Source: Sphingobacteriales bacterium
Lineage (GTDB): Bacteria; Bacteroidota; Bacteroidia; Chitinophagales; CAIOSU01
Assembly: GCA_027483645.1 (NCBI GenBank)
Contig: JAIXUD010000013.1
Coordinates: 37,440 to 101,439, forward strand
DNA length: 64,000 bases
Direction of reading: 5' to 3'
Of the stretch, positions 43,362 to 52,192 are shown piece by piece. Under the pieces are notes generated by a model that saw only the letters and a list, made by a program, of their open reading frames with translations, had not been told where the DNA came from and searched no databases. Position numbers and translations under genes: made by a program. Each line of letters opens with the position of its first letter. The stretch's first letter is position 1.

Positions 43362-45011
43362 CTATCCCAAATACTTGCCCACTATCGGCATGCGCCTGCC
43401 CATACCGAATGCCTTGGGCGATATGCGGAGGATGGGCGGGGTTTGGTGGCGTTTGTATTCATTAATGTTTACTAGGCGAAGTATCCGCTTGACCAATGCT
43501 TCGTCGAAGCCCAGTTCAATAATTTCCTGCGGGCCCTTGCGCTGCTCTATATATAAATGCAGCACTTGGTCCAGTATATCGTACTCGGGTAGGCTGTCGC
43601 TGTCCTTTTGATTGGGGCGTAGTTCTGCTGAAGGGGGCTTGGTAATAATGTTGCGGGGGATGACCTCCGGGTTTCTATTGATGTACTCCGCCAGTTGGTA
43701 AGCCTCGGTTTTGTACACGTCGCCAATTACCGAAATACCACCGCACATATCACCATACAAAGTACCATAGCCAACAGCTGCCTCGCTTTTGTTGGAGGTA
43801 TTGAGCAAGATGTGGCCAAATTTGTTGGAAAGCGCCATCAATATAACCGCACGGCTTCGGGCCTGCATATTCTCTTCGGCAATGCCGAAAGGAAGGTCTT
43901 TAAAATGAGGTTGCAAGGCACCTAAAAAGGCTTGGAACGGCTCCTCAATAGCAATTTTATCAACCTTGATGCCCAGGTTGGCACACAGCTTCTCTGAGTC
44001 GGTTACCGAGTGGTCGCTGGAAAACTGTGACGGCAACATAATCGGCCACACGTTCTCCGGTCCAAGCGCCCGCGCCGCTAGCACCGTTACCAAGGCAGAA
44101 TCAATACCGCCAGACAAGCCCAGAATAGCTTTCTTAAAGCCCAGCTTGCGGAAGTAATCTTTGATGCCCAGCACTAGCGCATCATGTATCAGTGCTATCT
44201 TTTCTTTGGGTAGTACATTGTCTGGCTTGCCTGCATTGCTTGGAGAGGATAGTTCTTCCAAATCATATTCGCGGTAGGCTTCTTCAAAATATGGCAATTC
44301 CTCCACTACCCTACCCTTGGCATCCAGCACCAACGAGCCGCCATCGAATATTAATTCGGTTTGCGCGCCCACGTGGTTCACATAAAATACTGGCACGTTA
44401 TAACGCTGGGTATTTGCTTTAAGCACGTGTATGCGGTCGGCAGCATGCCTGTAATCAAATGGAGAGGCGGAGATGTTGGCAATGAAATCAGGGGCTTGGT
44501 CAGTGAGTACGTCCATGGGACAGGTAACGTACATCGGGTTTTCATTACCCACATTCCAAAGGTCCTCGCAAACGGTGAGGGCAATCTTCTTGCCCTTGTA
44601 TTCAATCACGCTAAAATCGCGGCCAGGTTCAAAGTAGCGGTACTCATCAAACACATCGTAAGTAGGTAGCAGGGCTTTGTGCACCACCCGCTCTATTTTA
44701 CCATCCAATAAAAAGTAGGCTGAGTTAAACAGGTCTTTACCTTCAGGTACAGGGTTGATGGACGGCGAACCTACTATTACCCCAATACCTTGGGTTTCTT
44801 TGGCGATATTGGCCACTACCTCATCGCACAGGCGAATGAAATCCTTAAACTCCAGAAAATCGCGGGGTGGATAGCCGCACACAGCCAACTCGGGGAAGAG
44901 AATCAAATCTACGCCATTGGCCTTGGCCTTGCGCACCGCCTCAATAATCTTGCGGCCGTTCTCCTCAAAATTCCCGATGTGATAGTCTTGTTGCGCTAGG
45001 GCGATTTTCAT
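43362..45011 (-). CDS. nadE: NAD+ synthase, glutamine-hydrolysing
   Basis: Makes NAD from nicotinate adenine dinucleotide, using glutamine as the ammonia source. 549 residues: an N-terminal nitrilase-like glutaminase with the Glu-Lys-Cys triad at Glu41 (LFPELAVCGY), Lys112 (VVHKALLPTY) and Cys148 (TVCEDLWN); then an ATP pyrophosphatase-type synthetase with the P-loop GLSGGIDSALVTVLAA near residue 300, and LLNTSNKSEAAVGYGTLYGD. A complete enzyme with both domains. It stands between two repeat-rich gaps, probably transcribed alone. Confidence 0.96.
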   Translation of the reverse strand: MKIALAQQDYHIGNFEENGRKIIEAVRKAKANGVDLILFPELAVCGYPPRDFLEFKDFIRLCDEVVANIAKETQGIGVIVGSPSINPVPEGKDLFNSAYFLLDGKIERVVHKALLPTYDVFDEYRYFEPGRDFSVIEYKGKKIALTVCEDLWNVGNENPMYVTCPMDVLTDQAPDFIANISASPFDYRHAADRIHVLKANTQRYNVPVFYVNHVGAQTELIFDGGSLVLDAKGRVVEELPYFEEAYREYDLEELSSPSNAGKPDNVLPKEKIALIHDALVLGIKDYFRKLGFKKAILGLSGGIDSALVTVLAARALGPENVWPIMLPSQFSSDHSVTDSEKLCANLGIKVDKIAIEEPFQAFLGALQPHFKDLPFGIAEENMQARSRAVILMALSNKFGHILLNTSNKSEAAVGYGTLYGDMCGGISVIGDVYKTEAYQLAEYINRNPEVIPRNIITKPPSAELRPNQKDSDSLPEYDILDQVLHLYIEQRKGPQEIIELGFDEALVKRILRLVNINEYKRHQTPPILRISPKAFGMGRRMPIVGKYLG

Positions 45012-45027
45012 TAGATGTGAGATGGTT

Positions 45028-45072
45028 TCAAATGAGAAATACTATCAAATGTGAAATATGAAATGTCATTAA
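45028..45072. repeat. Period-7 array (TGAAATG type)
   Basis: TCAAATG-AGAAATA, a 3-base slip, then TCAAATG-TGAAATA-TGAAATG-TCATTAA, starting just upstream of nadE's start codon. Confidence 0.65.
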
Positions 45073-45121
45073 GTACCATAAATTACGCTGCAAAATTTAT
45101 TCACTTTTACTGCGCTTTGCA

Positions 45122-45168
45122 TTTCCTATCTCACTTTACTTTTCGTATTTCTCATTTCGTATTTACGC
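45122..45168. repeat. Period-7 array (TTTCGTA type)
   Basis: TTTCGTA-TTTCTCA-TTTCGTA-TTTACGC at 45141-45168 with looser units before it, ending at the WG-protein stop codon; resembles the array inside the gene at 46443-47333. Confidence 0.7.
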
Positions 45169-45172
45169 TAGC

Positions 45173-45760
45173 TCATTCTTGCATCATAATTACCCTACCA
45201 TCCTTATACACTGCAATAGGCTGCAAGTTGGGACACTGTGCGGGTTGTGAGCCGTACATTTTGGCAAGGCCTGAATTGAACGCTTGGCCCTTGTAGTAGC
45301 ATTTGGCGCTAGGCTTGCTTAGCTCCTCAGGTAACTGTATCACCATTTTGTTGGCCTTGTCAATGTAGCCAATCTTGTTGTACTGGCTATCGGCCGGTTT
45401 GTCTTCCCACACAATGTTCAGTATCGCCACAAATGCCAATCCTTCGCTAAACACGCCTACTTCGTCGTACATCAGCGGCACTACTAGCTTTCCGGTTTCA
45501 TCAATAAAGCCGTACTTCCATGTTTTTCGGTCTTGTAGCAGGCCAACGCTGGCCATGCCTTCGTGGAATTTGCCTGCGTGGTCGAACACAGGGTAAATCA
45601 CCCATTCGCCAGCCATATTCTTGTAGCCCCACTTCAGTTCCCCAATCATGTTGCCATCCTTATCCTCTGAAGATACCGTATCCACCGCTGCATATAGTTG
45701 CTGGGCACTGGCCGAAAAACCGATTGCCAGCAGCAGCAACATTATCATCAATTGTTTCAT
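45173..45760 (-). CDS. WG-repeat secreted protein
   Basis: A 195-residue exported protein: signal MLLLLAIGFSASAQ, then WG repeats of about 35-40 residues, each with a WGY/YGF-type turn, a DETGKxVxPxxYDE-like strand and an F-x-EGxAxV element (KWGYKNMAGEWVIYPVFDHA, KYGFIDETGKLVVPLMYDEV, KIGYIDKANKMVIQL). WG repeats form beta-hairpin solenoids of unknown binding role. Its TAACTTTG promoter (45788-45781, minus) is divergent from the matching box of the next lipoprotein gene. Confidence 0.85.
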   Translation of the reverse strand: MKQLMIMLLLLAIGFSASAQQLYAAVDTVSSEDKDGNMIGELKWGYKNMAGEWVIYPVFDHAGKFHEGMASVGLLQDRKTWKYGFIDETGKLVVPLMYDEVGVFSEGLAFVAILNIVWEDKPADSQYNKIGYIDKANKMVIQLPEELSKPSAKCYYKGQAFNSGLAKMYGSQPAQCPNLQPIAVYKDGRVIMMQE

Positions 45761-45780
45761 ATTCAGTTTGTTTGCAGGCG

Positions 45781-45788
45781 CAAAGTTA
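45781..45788 (-). promoter_or_regulatory. -7 box of the WG-repeat gene
   Basis: TAACTTTG on the minus strand; ATG at 45760 lies 20 bases downstream. Confidence 0.55.
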
Positions 45789-45864
45789 AGCGTTTTTCCG
45801 CCCTTTTCATAAGTGCCACCCTAGTTGTCTATTGTGCTTATTATATATTACCCCACATTCTATC

Positions 45865-45872
45865 TAACTTTG
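45865..45872 (+). promoter_or_regulatory. -7 box of the lipoprotein gene
   Basis: TAACTTTG, identical to the divergent box 80 bases away. The ATG at 45891 is 18 bases on, so the in-frame ATG at 45825, upstream of this box, is not the start. Confidence 0.55.
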
Positions 45873-45890
45873 GTCAACCGAATAAAGAGC

Positions 45891-46436
45891 ATGAAACTGA
45901 TTAATTACCTCTTGCTAGCCTTCATACTGGTCTGCACCATATCGTGCAACAACGACAGTACTAATGCTGCCAGTACTTCAACTACGGAGGCGGGCAAAAA
46001 CACCTTTAACCAATATGGTATAAGCTTCTCTTTCCCTGCCGACTGGGAAGTAACGGAAGCAGAGGATATGCCGGGTGGCTATTACATTTCGTGCGAAAAA
46101 CAGGGCTTGGACGAAAGTGGGATGGTGATTGTACTAGCTTACAAAGAAATCATTTCGCAAGAGGAAGCCATAAACGGATACCTAGAATCGGTGGCGGAGG
46201 AAGGCACTTGGCTAGGCTTAAAGTTTCAGCCTATTACCGCCAGCAGCTATGGCGACAAACCCTCTAAAGCTTCTACCTACACCACCGCGGTAATGGGTGT
46301 GCCCCACAACGGAACCGTGCTTGCGCTAGATTACTGCGGAAAAACAATACTTATAATCGAGCACGTAGCCGATGAAGATGCCCAGAAAAGCGCATCTGGC
46401 TTCGAGGCTATTAAAAACACTTTTAGCTGCAGTTAA
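45891..46436 (+). CDS. Small lipoprotein (PsbP/DcrB-like region possible)
   Basis: A 181-residue lipoprotein: signal NYLLLAFILVCTISC with the lipidated Cys at about residue 18, then a Ser/Thr/Ala-rich linker. The mature domain (NTFNQYGISFSFPADWEVTE ... YYISCEKQGLDESGMVIVLA) reads like the domain shared by DcrB/PsbP-type proteins, which begin with a similar F-x-FPxxW strand; this is a guess. It converges with the PLC-like gene with only six bases between stop codons. Confidence 0.75.
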   Translation: MKLINYLLLAFILVCTISCNNDSTNAASTSTTEAGKNTFNQYGISFSFPADWEVTEAEDMPGGYYISCEKQGLDESGMVIVLAYKEIISQEEAINGYLESVAEEGTWLGLKFQPITASSYGDKPSKASTYTTAVMGVPHNGTVLALDYCGKTILIIEHVADEDAQKSASGFEAIKNTFSCS

Positions 46437-46442
46437 GGTGCA

Positions 46443-47333
46443 CTACTTCTTGTGGTTACCCACCCCATTCAACTCATCTACCACCTTAAACAGGTCGCCC
46501 CAATGGTACCAATCCACGGTAAGGAAGTTTACCCGTTTGCCACAGGCCTCGGAGCATTGCTTTACTCGGGGCATTAGCACATCATAGCTATTGGCATTAC
46601 GGTTTTTGCTACGGCGCGCAAAGGTACCCGTAAGGAAATGGTTGAACACATACAGGCTCTTTGTGGTATCGGCAATCGGCTTTAGGTCGCAATTGTAGCC
46701 TTTAATGCTCTTATTGCTATACGGGTTTTCGAAACAATAATCCTCTTGGTAGTGGTACCAATCTTGGGTACCATCGTTTCTACTGTTCAAGAATACGAAC
46801 CGTTTGCCGCTCGCTATCATTTGCCTCAACGTTGGCCAGGGCGAGCCTTCAGGCTGAGCGTGCACATATTTAAAGATGGGGTGGGCCTCCACTATTTTGG
46901 CAAAATCGGCAGGGGTTACGCTGCATTGGCAGATAAACGTGAGCACCTCATTAGGGTTCTGGTCTAGGTAGGCCGTAAACATGTCCAGTATATATGTAAG
47001 CGGCCTAAAGCCCAGCACCGCATAGCTGTGGAACACCATTACGGGCTTCTGCGCCCGCAGCTTTTTATTGGGGCCGTTGTAGTAGTGTACATCAATCATA
47101 AAAGCCTTTACGCCATCTTGCAGTTGGCGGGGTAGGTCGTACTTTTGGTTGGGGTAGGTCCACCGCTGCTTGCTGCGCTGGGCGTTGAAAGCATTGTGGG
47201 TGGTGGGGTAAACAACCTCGTCGTAGCGTTTGTCGCACAGTTCGGGGTGGCCATTGCAAGGCAGGGTTTGGGCAGATGCTTCAGTAAATGTGAAAAATGA
47301 AATGAGAAATATGAAATAGAATAGGCCTTGCAT
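46443..47333 (-). CDS. Secreted phosphatidylinositol-specific phospholipase C-like protein
   Basis: About 296 residues from the preferred ATG at 47333 (MQGLFYFIFLISFFTFTEAS then AQ). The family part has VVYPTTHNAFN with the first catalytic-type His, RQLQDGVKAFMIDVHYYNG, and VMVFHSYAVLGFRPLTYILD with the second His, as in PI-PLC X-domain proteins that split phosphoinositides. An extra in-frame ATG at 47396 lies inside the subtilase gene and would bury the signal peptide. The signal peptide is encoded by a period-7 repeat. Substrate and calcium need unknown. Confidence 0.82.
   Translation of the reverse strand: MQGLFYFIFLISFFTFTEASAQTLPCNGHPELCDKRYDEVVYPTTHNAFNAQRSKQRWTYPNQKYDLPRQLQDGVKAFMIDVHYYNGPNKKLRAQKPVMVFHSYAVLGFRPLTYILDMFTAYLDQNPNEVLTFICQCSVTPADFAKIVEAHPIFKYVHAQPEGSPWPTLRQMIASGKRFVFLNSRNDGTQDWYHYQEDYCFENPYSNKSIKGYNCDLKPIADTTKSLYVFNHFLTGTFARRSKNRNANSYDVLMPRVKQCSEACGKRVNFLTVDWYHWGDLFKVVDELNGVGNHKK
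47289..47323. repeat. Period-7 array encoding a signal peptide
   Basis: TGTGAAA-AATGAAA-TGAGAAA-TATGAAA-TAGAATA on the plus strand; on the coding minus strand it gives TTTCATA-TTTCTCA-TTTCATT and encodes the Phe/Ile/Ser-rich core of the PLC-like signal peptide. Confidence 0.65.
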
Positions 47334-47343
47334 ATAGAAATCT

Positions 47344-49455
47344 CTAGTGCTTAAATATCTTAAACACTTGGCCATTCGCACCTTCCATCCGCACACGAAC
47401 CAAATACATTCCCGCAGGCAACCCTTCCAAATTTAGGTTTCCACTAACGGAATTAGATACTACTACCTGCGAATGCCGAACCAGTTCCCGACCCATTAAG
47501 TCAGTAACCACTAGTTCCAAAGAGCCTGTGGTGTTAGTTTGGATGTCGAAATGCAGCAAATCGTTTACTGGGTTTGGGTAAAGGGAAATGCTTTGGATGG
47601 AGGCAATGCCATTAATCGCTTGCACCATACTATCCAAATATACCTCGATAGTATCAGCCTTAAAGCACCCATTTTGGTCGGTGATAGTAATGTAATACGC
47701 TCCAGGGGCAAGGTTTTTGGCACTATCGTTTATACCCACATTATCCAACCAAGTATACTGGTATGGGGCTACCCCGCCAGCCACCAGCACCTTGATGGTA
47801 CCATCTGTCCCCGTGGAGCGCTTTACAATGTAGCCAGTTTGCAGTAGCGTAGGTTGGGTAATGGTAAAATATGCCTGACGCGTACTGCCTAGCGAATCCG
47901 TAACCGTTACCTCGTAGTTGCCCGCTGGCAGATTTGCAATAGTTGCGGTAGTGTCGCCGTTGCTCCATATATAGGTAAACGGGCTCCGGCCGCTATCGAT
48001 GGCCAAAGAGATGGAACCACTAGAATCGTTGAAGCAATACACATCTTGCACCACCGAACTGATAGCAAGACAAGCTCCGCAAAACTCATTTTGGAACCGC
48101 ACCAGCGCTCTAAACAGGTTGAGTCTGCCGCCAGAAGTGCTGGTAGAAGCTAAATCGGGAATGACATCTACTCCCTGTAAAATGATGCGCTTCACTTCCC
48201 GCAACATGCTGTCGGGGTATTGTTTGTAAGCCACCATAAAAGACGAGTCGGCAGCGGAAAGCACCAAGGCCACTGCGCCAGCCACCTGTGGGGTAGCAAA
48301 AGAGGTGCCTGTAGAAGCCGAGTGCCCGTTGCCGGAGGTAGTGCTCCAAATACCCGTACCCGGTGCGCCCAAATCTACCGAAATGCTGCCATAGCCAGAG
48401 CTTGGGTTTTTGAAATCGGTGCGGGTCGTGTTAGTAACCACCATTAAAAAATCGCTAGTACAGGTGGACGGTATATCGCCGCCCGACTCCACATCTACAT
48501 TGATATTGGCTGTAGCCCCCACGCTCATAACCCCTTGCATGCCGAGCGAATCGTACATAGCACACCACAAAGGGTAATCGGCGGCAAAGCCATAATCAAT
48601 ACCGAACGATGAGCTGGTAGCCACTACAAAAGCACCCATAGCGCCGTTGGTTTGGTTATACAGGCGGCGTACCTCCAGTATATAAGCATAAGCCGCAACC
48701 ACTTGGCTCTCGGTGTATGCACCGCAAACTACGGGCAAAATAGGCAAGCCCCAGTTAACCCCGGCGGTGCCGAAGGTATTGTTGGTATTGGCACCCACTA
48801 GCCCTGCACACAAAGTGCCGTGCGAGTTGACTGGCAGCGAATCGTTCAGGCGCACTACGTGCCAGCCTTTTACATCGTCAATGTAGCCGTTGCCGTCGTT
48901 GTCGATGCTGTCGCCGTCAATTTCGTGGGCGTTTTGCCAGAAGATAAGGTCATCGTGGGTCAGGTCAAAACCCTTATCTATTACTGCAACAACTATGGTA
49001 TCACCAGTGCCGGTTAGGCCGCCGGTGGTAATATCCCACGCTTGCGAGGCCTTAATATCGGCCCCTGGTACGCCGCTGCCTTGGCCTGTGTTTTCTAAGT
49101 TCCACTGCTGTGGATATAGGGTATCGTTGGGCACGGTGTTGCGCTCCTCGCCTATTCGGTTGAACTGCGCTAACTGTACTTGGGGCAAACCCCGAAGGTA
49201 GTCCAGCACTTGGCGCTCCCAAGCGGCGCTGGTTTTAAATAGCCAAATGTTAAGAGTAGGTGCCACTTGCTCGCCCATGGTTACCTCTGCTTGCGGAAAG
49301 CGGGCTTGGGTTTCTTTGAGGGTAAGCTCAATGTTATGGCCGTGTTGCAGCATTACAATCAAATCGCCCACTACGCGGTTTTGCGCAGTGGCGCTGTAGG
49401 TGCCAAGCACCAGCAATGCCCAAAACAATAAAGAAATTAGTACCCGTTGCCTCAC
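47344..49455 (-). CDS. Subtilisin-like serine protease with T9SS type A sorting domain
   Basis: A 703-residue secreted S8 protease. Signal peptide to SATAQ (residue 25), an inhibitory-type prosegment to about residue 110, then the catalytic triad Asp160 (VVAVIDKGFDL), His212 (NSHGTLCAGLVG) and Ser385 (GTSFATPQVAG). After about residue 450 comes a SprB-like repeat region (SDSSGSISLAIDSGRSPFTY-like: FTYIWSNGDTTATIANLPAG), and the last ~80 residues (SLYPNPVNDLLHF ... LPAGMYLVRV) are a type A sorting domain. The start is GTG 49455. Exported by type IX secretion; degrades external proteins, substrate unknown. Confidence 0.94.
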   Translation of the reverse strand: MRQRVLISLLFWALLVLGTYSATAQNRVVGDLIVMLQHGHNIELTLKETQARFPQAEVTMGEQVAPTLNIWLFKTSAAWERQVLDYLRGLPQVQLAQFNRIGEERNTVPNDTLYPQQWNLENTGQGSGVPGADIKASQAWDITTGGLTGTGDTIVVAVIDKGFDLTHDDLIFWQNAHEIDGDSIDNDGNGYIDDVKGWHVVRLNDSLPVNSHGTLCAGLVGANTNNTFGTAGVNWGLPILPVVCGAYTESQVVAAYAYILEVRRLYNQTNGAMGAFVVATSSSFGIDYGFAADYPLWCAMYDSLGMQGVMSVGATANINVDVESGGDIPSTCTSDFLMVVTNTTRTDFKNPSSGYGSISVDLGAPGTGIWSTTSGNGHSASTGTSFATPQVAGAVALVLSAADSSFMVAYKQYPDSMLREVKRIILQGVDVIPDLASTSTSGGRLNLFRALVRFQNEFCGACLAISSVVQDVYCFNDSSGSISLAIDSGRSPFTYIWSNGDTTATIANLPAGNYEVTVTDSLGSTRQAYFTITQPTLLQTGYIVKRSTGTDGTIKVLVAGGVAPYQYTWLDNVGINDSAKNLAPGAYYITITDQNGCFKADTIEVYLDSMVQAINGIASIQSISLYPNPVNDLLHFDIQTNTTGSLELVVTDLMGRELVRHSQVVVSNSVSGNLNLEGLPAGMYLVRVRMEGANGQVFKIFKH

Positions 49456-49664
49456 CGTATTATTTTATCAAGGGCTTAAAAATAAGGTTTATTTGTTCGC
49501 CCTGTGATAGTAAAACACAAAAATGAGGGTGGAGGTTGCATGATGAGGTATACAATCAGAAAACAACAATTACATGCGAGTATTAACTTAACTTGAGTGA
49601 GGGAAATAATCAATCAAATCTTGCCGTATAAGGAGCCAACGCTTGAGGCAATTACCGCCAAATG

Positions 49665-50855
49665 CTAGTTGCTTTTCACCGTTACCCTTGCGGTATAAAG
49701 GTCGGTAACCGAAGCGGCGATGTTCACGTAGCCATATACCCACTTCCCGTCGGTAGTAATGCTGGATAGCCAAAGCCTTACCGCATCGGTTTCTAGCGGC
49801 TTGTTGGTGGTTACGGTTAAGCTCTTATCCAAGCCTGTCAGTTTTACCTCCATTTCAGTAAAGTTAGCGTCCATGGCATCCGCAGGCACTTCGGGCAAGG
49901 TTTTTAACCCATTTTCCACAAAATTGCTATGCAACAAATGCTCTATGGCAATAGTGGGTTTGGCATCGTTTACAGAGAATAGAAAAGGCACCGAAACCAT
50001 TCCTACCCTTGGGCGTTTGCTCCACCGGCGAAAGCGGTTGCTGCTTTCCCTTTGCAGCCCTACCAGCCAACGCTTTTCGTTGGCCAGGCTATCTTTTGCC
50101 GGGTTTACGTCCAACCACCAAATCCACTCGTAAGGGTGAATTTCTGCATGGCAGTTGTGGTTGCAATCAGAAACAAAAGCCCCATAAACCCCTATGGTAG
50201 GCTTGGGCTCGCCAAAGTTGTGGTGGCCCGCGAAACCTTTATGCCCGCTTACTGGATAAAACAACTCCGTAAGCTGATTAAGATAATTCTGGGGCGGTGT
50301 TAGCTCGCAGTGAATGCGGTATTGGTTGCTGGTTTGCAAAGTGGGCTCAATAAATGGCGGTTGGTTGGGGTCTCTACCTTTTAACTTATGTTTGTTTATC
50401 TCTTTTTGCCTTTTGTTGCCCTCCCAAACCAGCGCCATATGTTTTGGCGTATGGGCCATCAAGTCAATATTGATGTCGTACTCGGTGTACTCTGGTTTGT
50501 CGGGGTTGCCTATGTCCCTTTTTGCCGTACCCACAAACTTCCGGCGGTGCATGCTTATGGCTTTCCACTTAATACCAAATGGGGCGAGCAGCCAGCCGAA
50601 GCCGGAACGGTGCCGCTGGGTTCTTTTCTGTAGAATGCTGTCCGCCTCCTTTACCATCACTAAGTCAACAATCAGTTCGTTGAGGATGGAGTCGCGGCGG
50701 ATGGTGATGTTATCTTGCCCAAGCAACAGGAAGCTAGAGTCGACAAATGGCACCCGCTGCACTGCTACGGATATAGTGCGCGGCACGATTGGGTGTATAC
50801 TGTAAAAACCACAAATAACTAAGCAAAACAAGAGGAGCGCAAACAGCCGAAACAT
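49665..50855 (-). CDS. Exported hypothetical protein
   Basis: A 396-residue protein I do not recognise. It starts with a hydrophobic segment (LFALLLFCLVICGFYSI), signal or anchor. The long mature part is rich in His, Trp and Pro, with HKGFAGHHNFGEPKPTIGVY and SDCNHNCHAEIHPYEWIWWL, a His/Cys cluster that might bind metal. The C-terminal ~100 residues are beta-rich (VKLTGLDKSLTVTTNKPLET). The preceding 49456-49664 gap holds nothing I recognise. Confidence 0.65.
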   Translation of the reverse strand: MFRLFALLLFCLVICGFYSIHPIVPRTISVAVQRVPFVDSSFLLLGQDNITIRRDSILNELIVDLVMVKEADSILQKRTQRHRSGFGWLLAPFGIKWKAISMHRRKFVGTAKRDIGNPDKPEYTEYDINIDLMAHTPKHMALVWEGNKRQKEINKHKLKGRDPNQPPFIEPTLQTSNQYRIHCELTPPQNYLNQLTELFYPVSGHKGFAGHHNFGEPKPTIGVYGAFVSDCNHNCHAEIHPYEWIWWLDVNPAKDSLANEKRWLVGLQRESSNRFRRWSKRPRVGMVSVPFLFSVNDAKPTIAIEHLLHSNFVENGLKTLPEVPADAMDANFTEMEVKLTGLDKSLTVTTNKPLETDAVRLWLSSITTDGKWVYGYVNIAASVTDLYTARVTVKSN

Positions 50856-50938
50856 GCAGGTTGGTTTTGATGCAGCAATATATCAAAATTGCCCCACTAT
50901 ACCATAAACTCAACCACAGAAAGTACCAAGTGAAAATG

Positions 50939-51958
50939 TTAAATCTCATACCTCGCCACCGCGCCCACATCTTGCGTTGTAAACTCCCCCTGTAAGTACT
51001 TGTAATAAGCCGTAATGCCAATCATAGCAGCATTGTCGGTGCAGTATTCAAAGCGGGGGATGTAAGTGTTCCAGCCGAGGCGTTGGCCGGTTTCGGCGAT
51101 GGCATTGCGAAGGCCACTGTTGGCAGATACGCCGCCTGCGATAGCGATTTCTTTAATGTTGTTTTGCTTTGCGGCCAGTTCCAGCTTCTCCATCAACATT
51201 TCAATGATGGTGCGTTGGATGGATGCACACAAATCGGGCAGGTTTTTGGCGATAAAATCAGGGTCTAGGCGCTGCTGTTTTTGCACCGCGTACAATACCG
51301 ATGTTTTAAATCCGCTAAAACTAAAGCCCAAATCATCCACTTTCGGTTTGCCGAACGTATAAGCCTTGGGGTTGCCGGTTTGGGCATACTTATCGACCAA
51401 CGGGCCGCCAGGGTATGGCAGGCCAAGTATTTTGGCTGTTTTGTCAAAAGCTTCACCCGCCGCATCGTCGGTAGTGGTGCCGATGACCTCCATATCCAGA
51501 TGGCTCTTGACCAGCACTATCTGCGTATGCCCGCCCGAAACGGTTAGGCACAAGAATGGGAATGAAGGCTTTGGGTCCTCAATAAAATGGGCCAAAACGT
51601 GAGCCTGCATGTGGTTTACCTCAATAAGCGGTATGCCCAAGGTAAGCGCCAAGCCTTTGGCAAACGTAGCGCCCACTAGCAGCGAGCCGATAAGGCCAGG
51701 GCCTCGGGTAAACGCAACGGCATTTAGTTGGTCTAATGTAATGCCGGCTTGTTGCAGTGCACTATCCACCACAGGGATAATGTTCTGCAGGTGGGCGCGG
51801 CTGGCCAGCTCTGGCACCACGCCACCAAATTGGCGGTGAACGTCTTGGTTGGCAACCAGGTTGGATAAGTTTACGTCATCTTTAAACACGGCCGCCGAAG
51901 TGTCATCGCAAGAGGACTCAATTGCGAGCAGATAGACGGATTTCGGCTGTTGTGACAT
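50939..51958 (-). CDS. tsaD: tRNA N6-adenosine threonylcarbamoyltransferase
   Basis: Transfers threonylcarbamoyl to A37 of tRNAs decoding ANN codons. 339 residues of the Kae1/TsaD family: ATP-type start AIESSCDDTSAAV, the metal-binding HxxxH in EVNHMQAHVLAHF (His116, His120), CLTVSGGHTQIVLV, FDKTAKILGLPYPGGP, and the C-terminal FEYCTDNAAMIG with its Asp ligand. It is divergent from tamB, from which it is separated by a repeat-rich 234-base gap. Confidence 0.97.
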   Translation of the reverse strand: MSQQPKSVYLLAIESSCDDTSAAVFKDDVNLSNLVANQDVHRQFGGVVPELASRAHLQNIIPVVDSALQQAGITLDQLNAVAFTRGPGLIGSLLVGATFAKGLALTLGIPLIEVNHMQAHVLAHFIEDPKPSFPFLCLTVSGGHTQIVLVKSHLDMEVIGTTTDDAAGEAFDKTAKILGLPYPGGPLVDKYAQTGNPKAYTFGKPKVDDLGFSFSGFKTSVLYAVQKQQRLDPDFIAKNLPDLCASIQRTIIEMLMEKLELAAKQNNIKEIAIAGGVSANSGLRNAIAETGQRLGWNTYIPRFEYCTDNAAMIGITAYYKYLQGEFTTQDVGAVARYEI

Positions 51959-51992
51959 AGAAAGTGTAAATTTAGCGTTAAATGTTGTGCTA

Positions 51993-52156
51993 GACGCAAG
52001 ACATAAGATTGATGTAAAACAATGATGATTATCAAACGGATAAGACTCATTTTGAAAGGAGATGTGTTGGGTACTTTTACCCGAAACGAACGTAGTGGTG
52101 ATATGGGTTTAACCACAAAGAGCACAAAGGAAATCACTAAGAACACAACACAAAGG
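51993..52156. repeat. Short-repeat cluster between tsaD and tamB
   Basis: GACGCAA-GACATAA-GATTGAT (51993-52013) is a period-7 relative of 15132. ACCACAAAG-AGCACAAAG with looser units (52112-52156) has period 9. Together they fill much of the divergent gap. Confidence 0.6.
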
Positions 52157-52192
52157 CAATGAACCAATAACAAATCAACCAATAACCCCACT

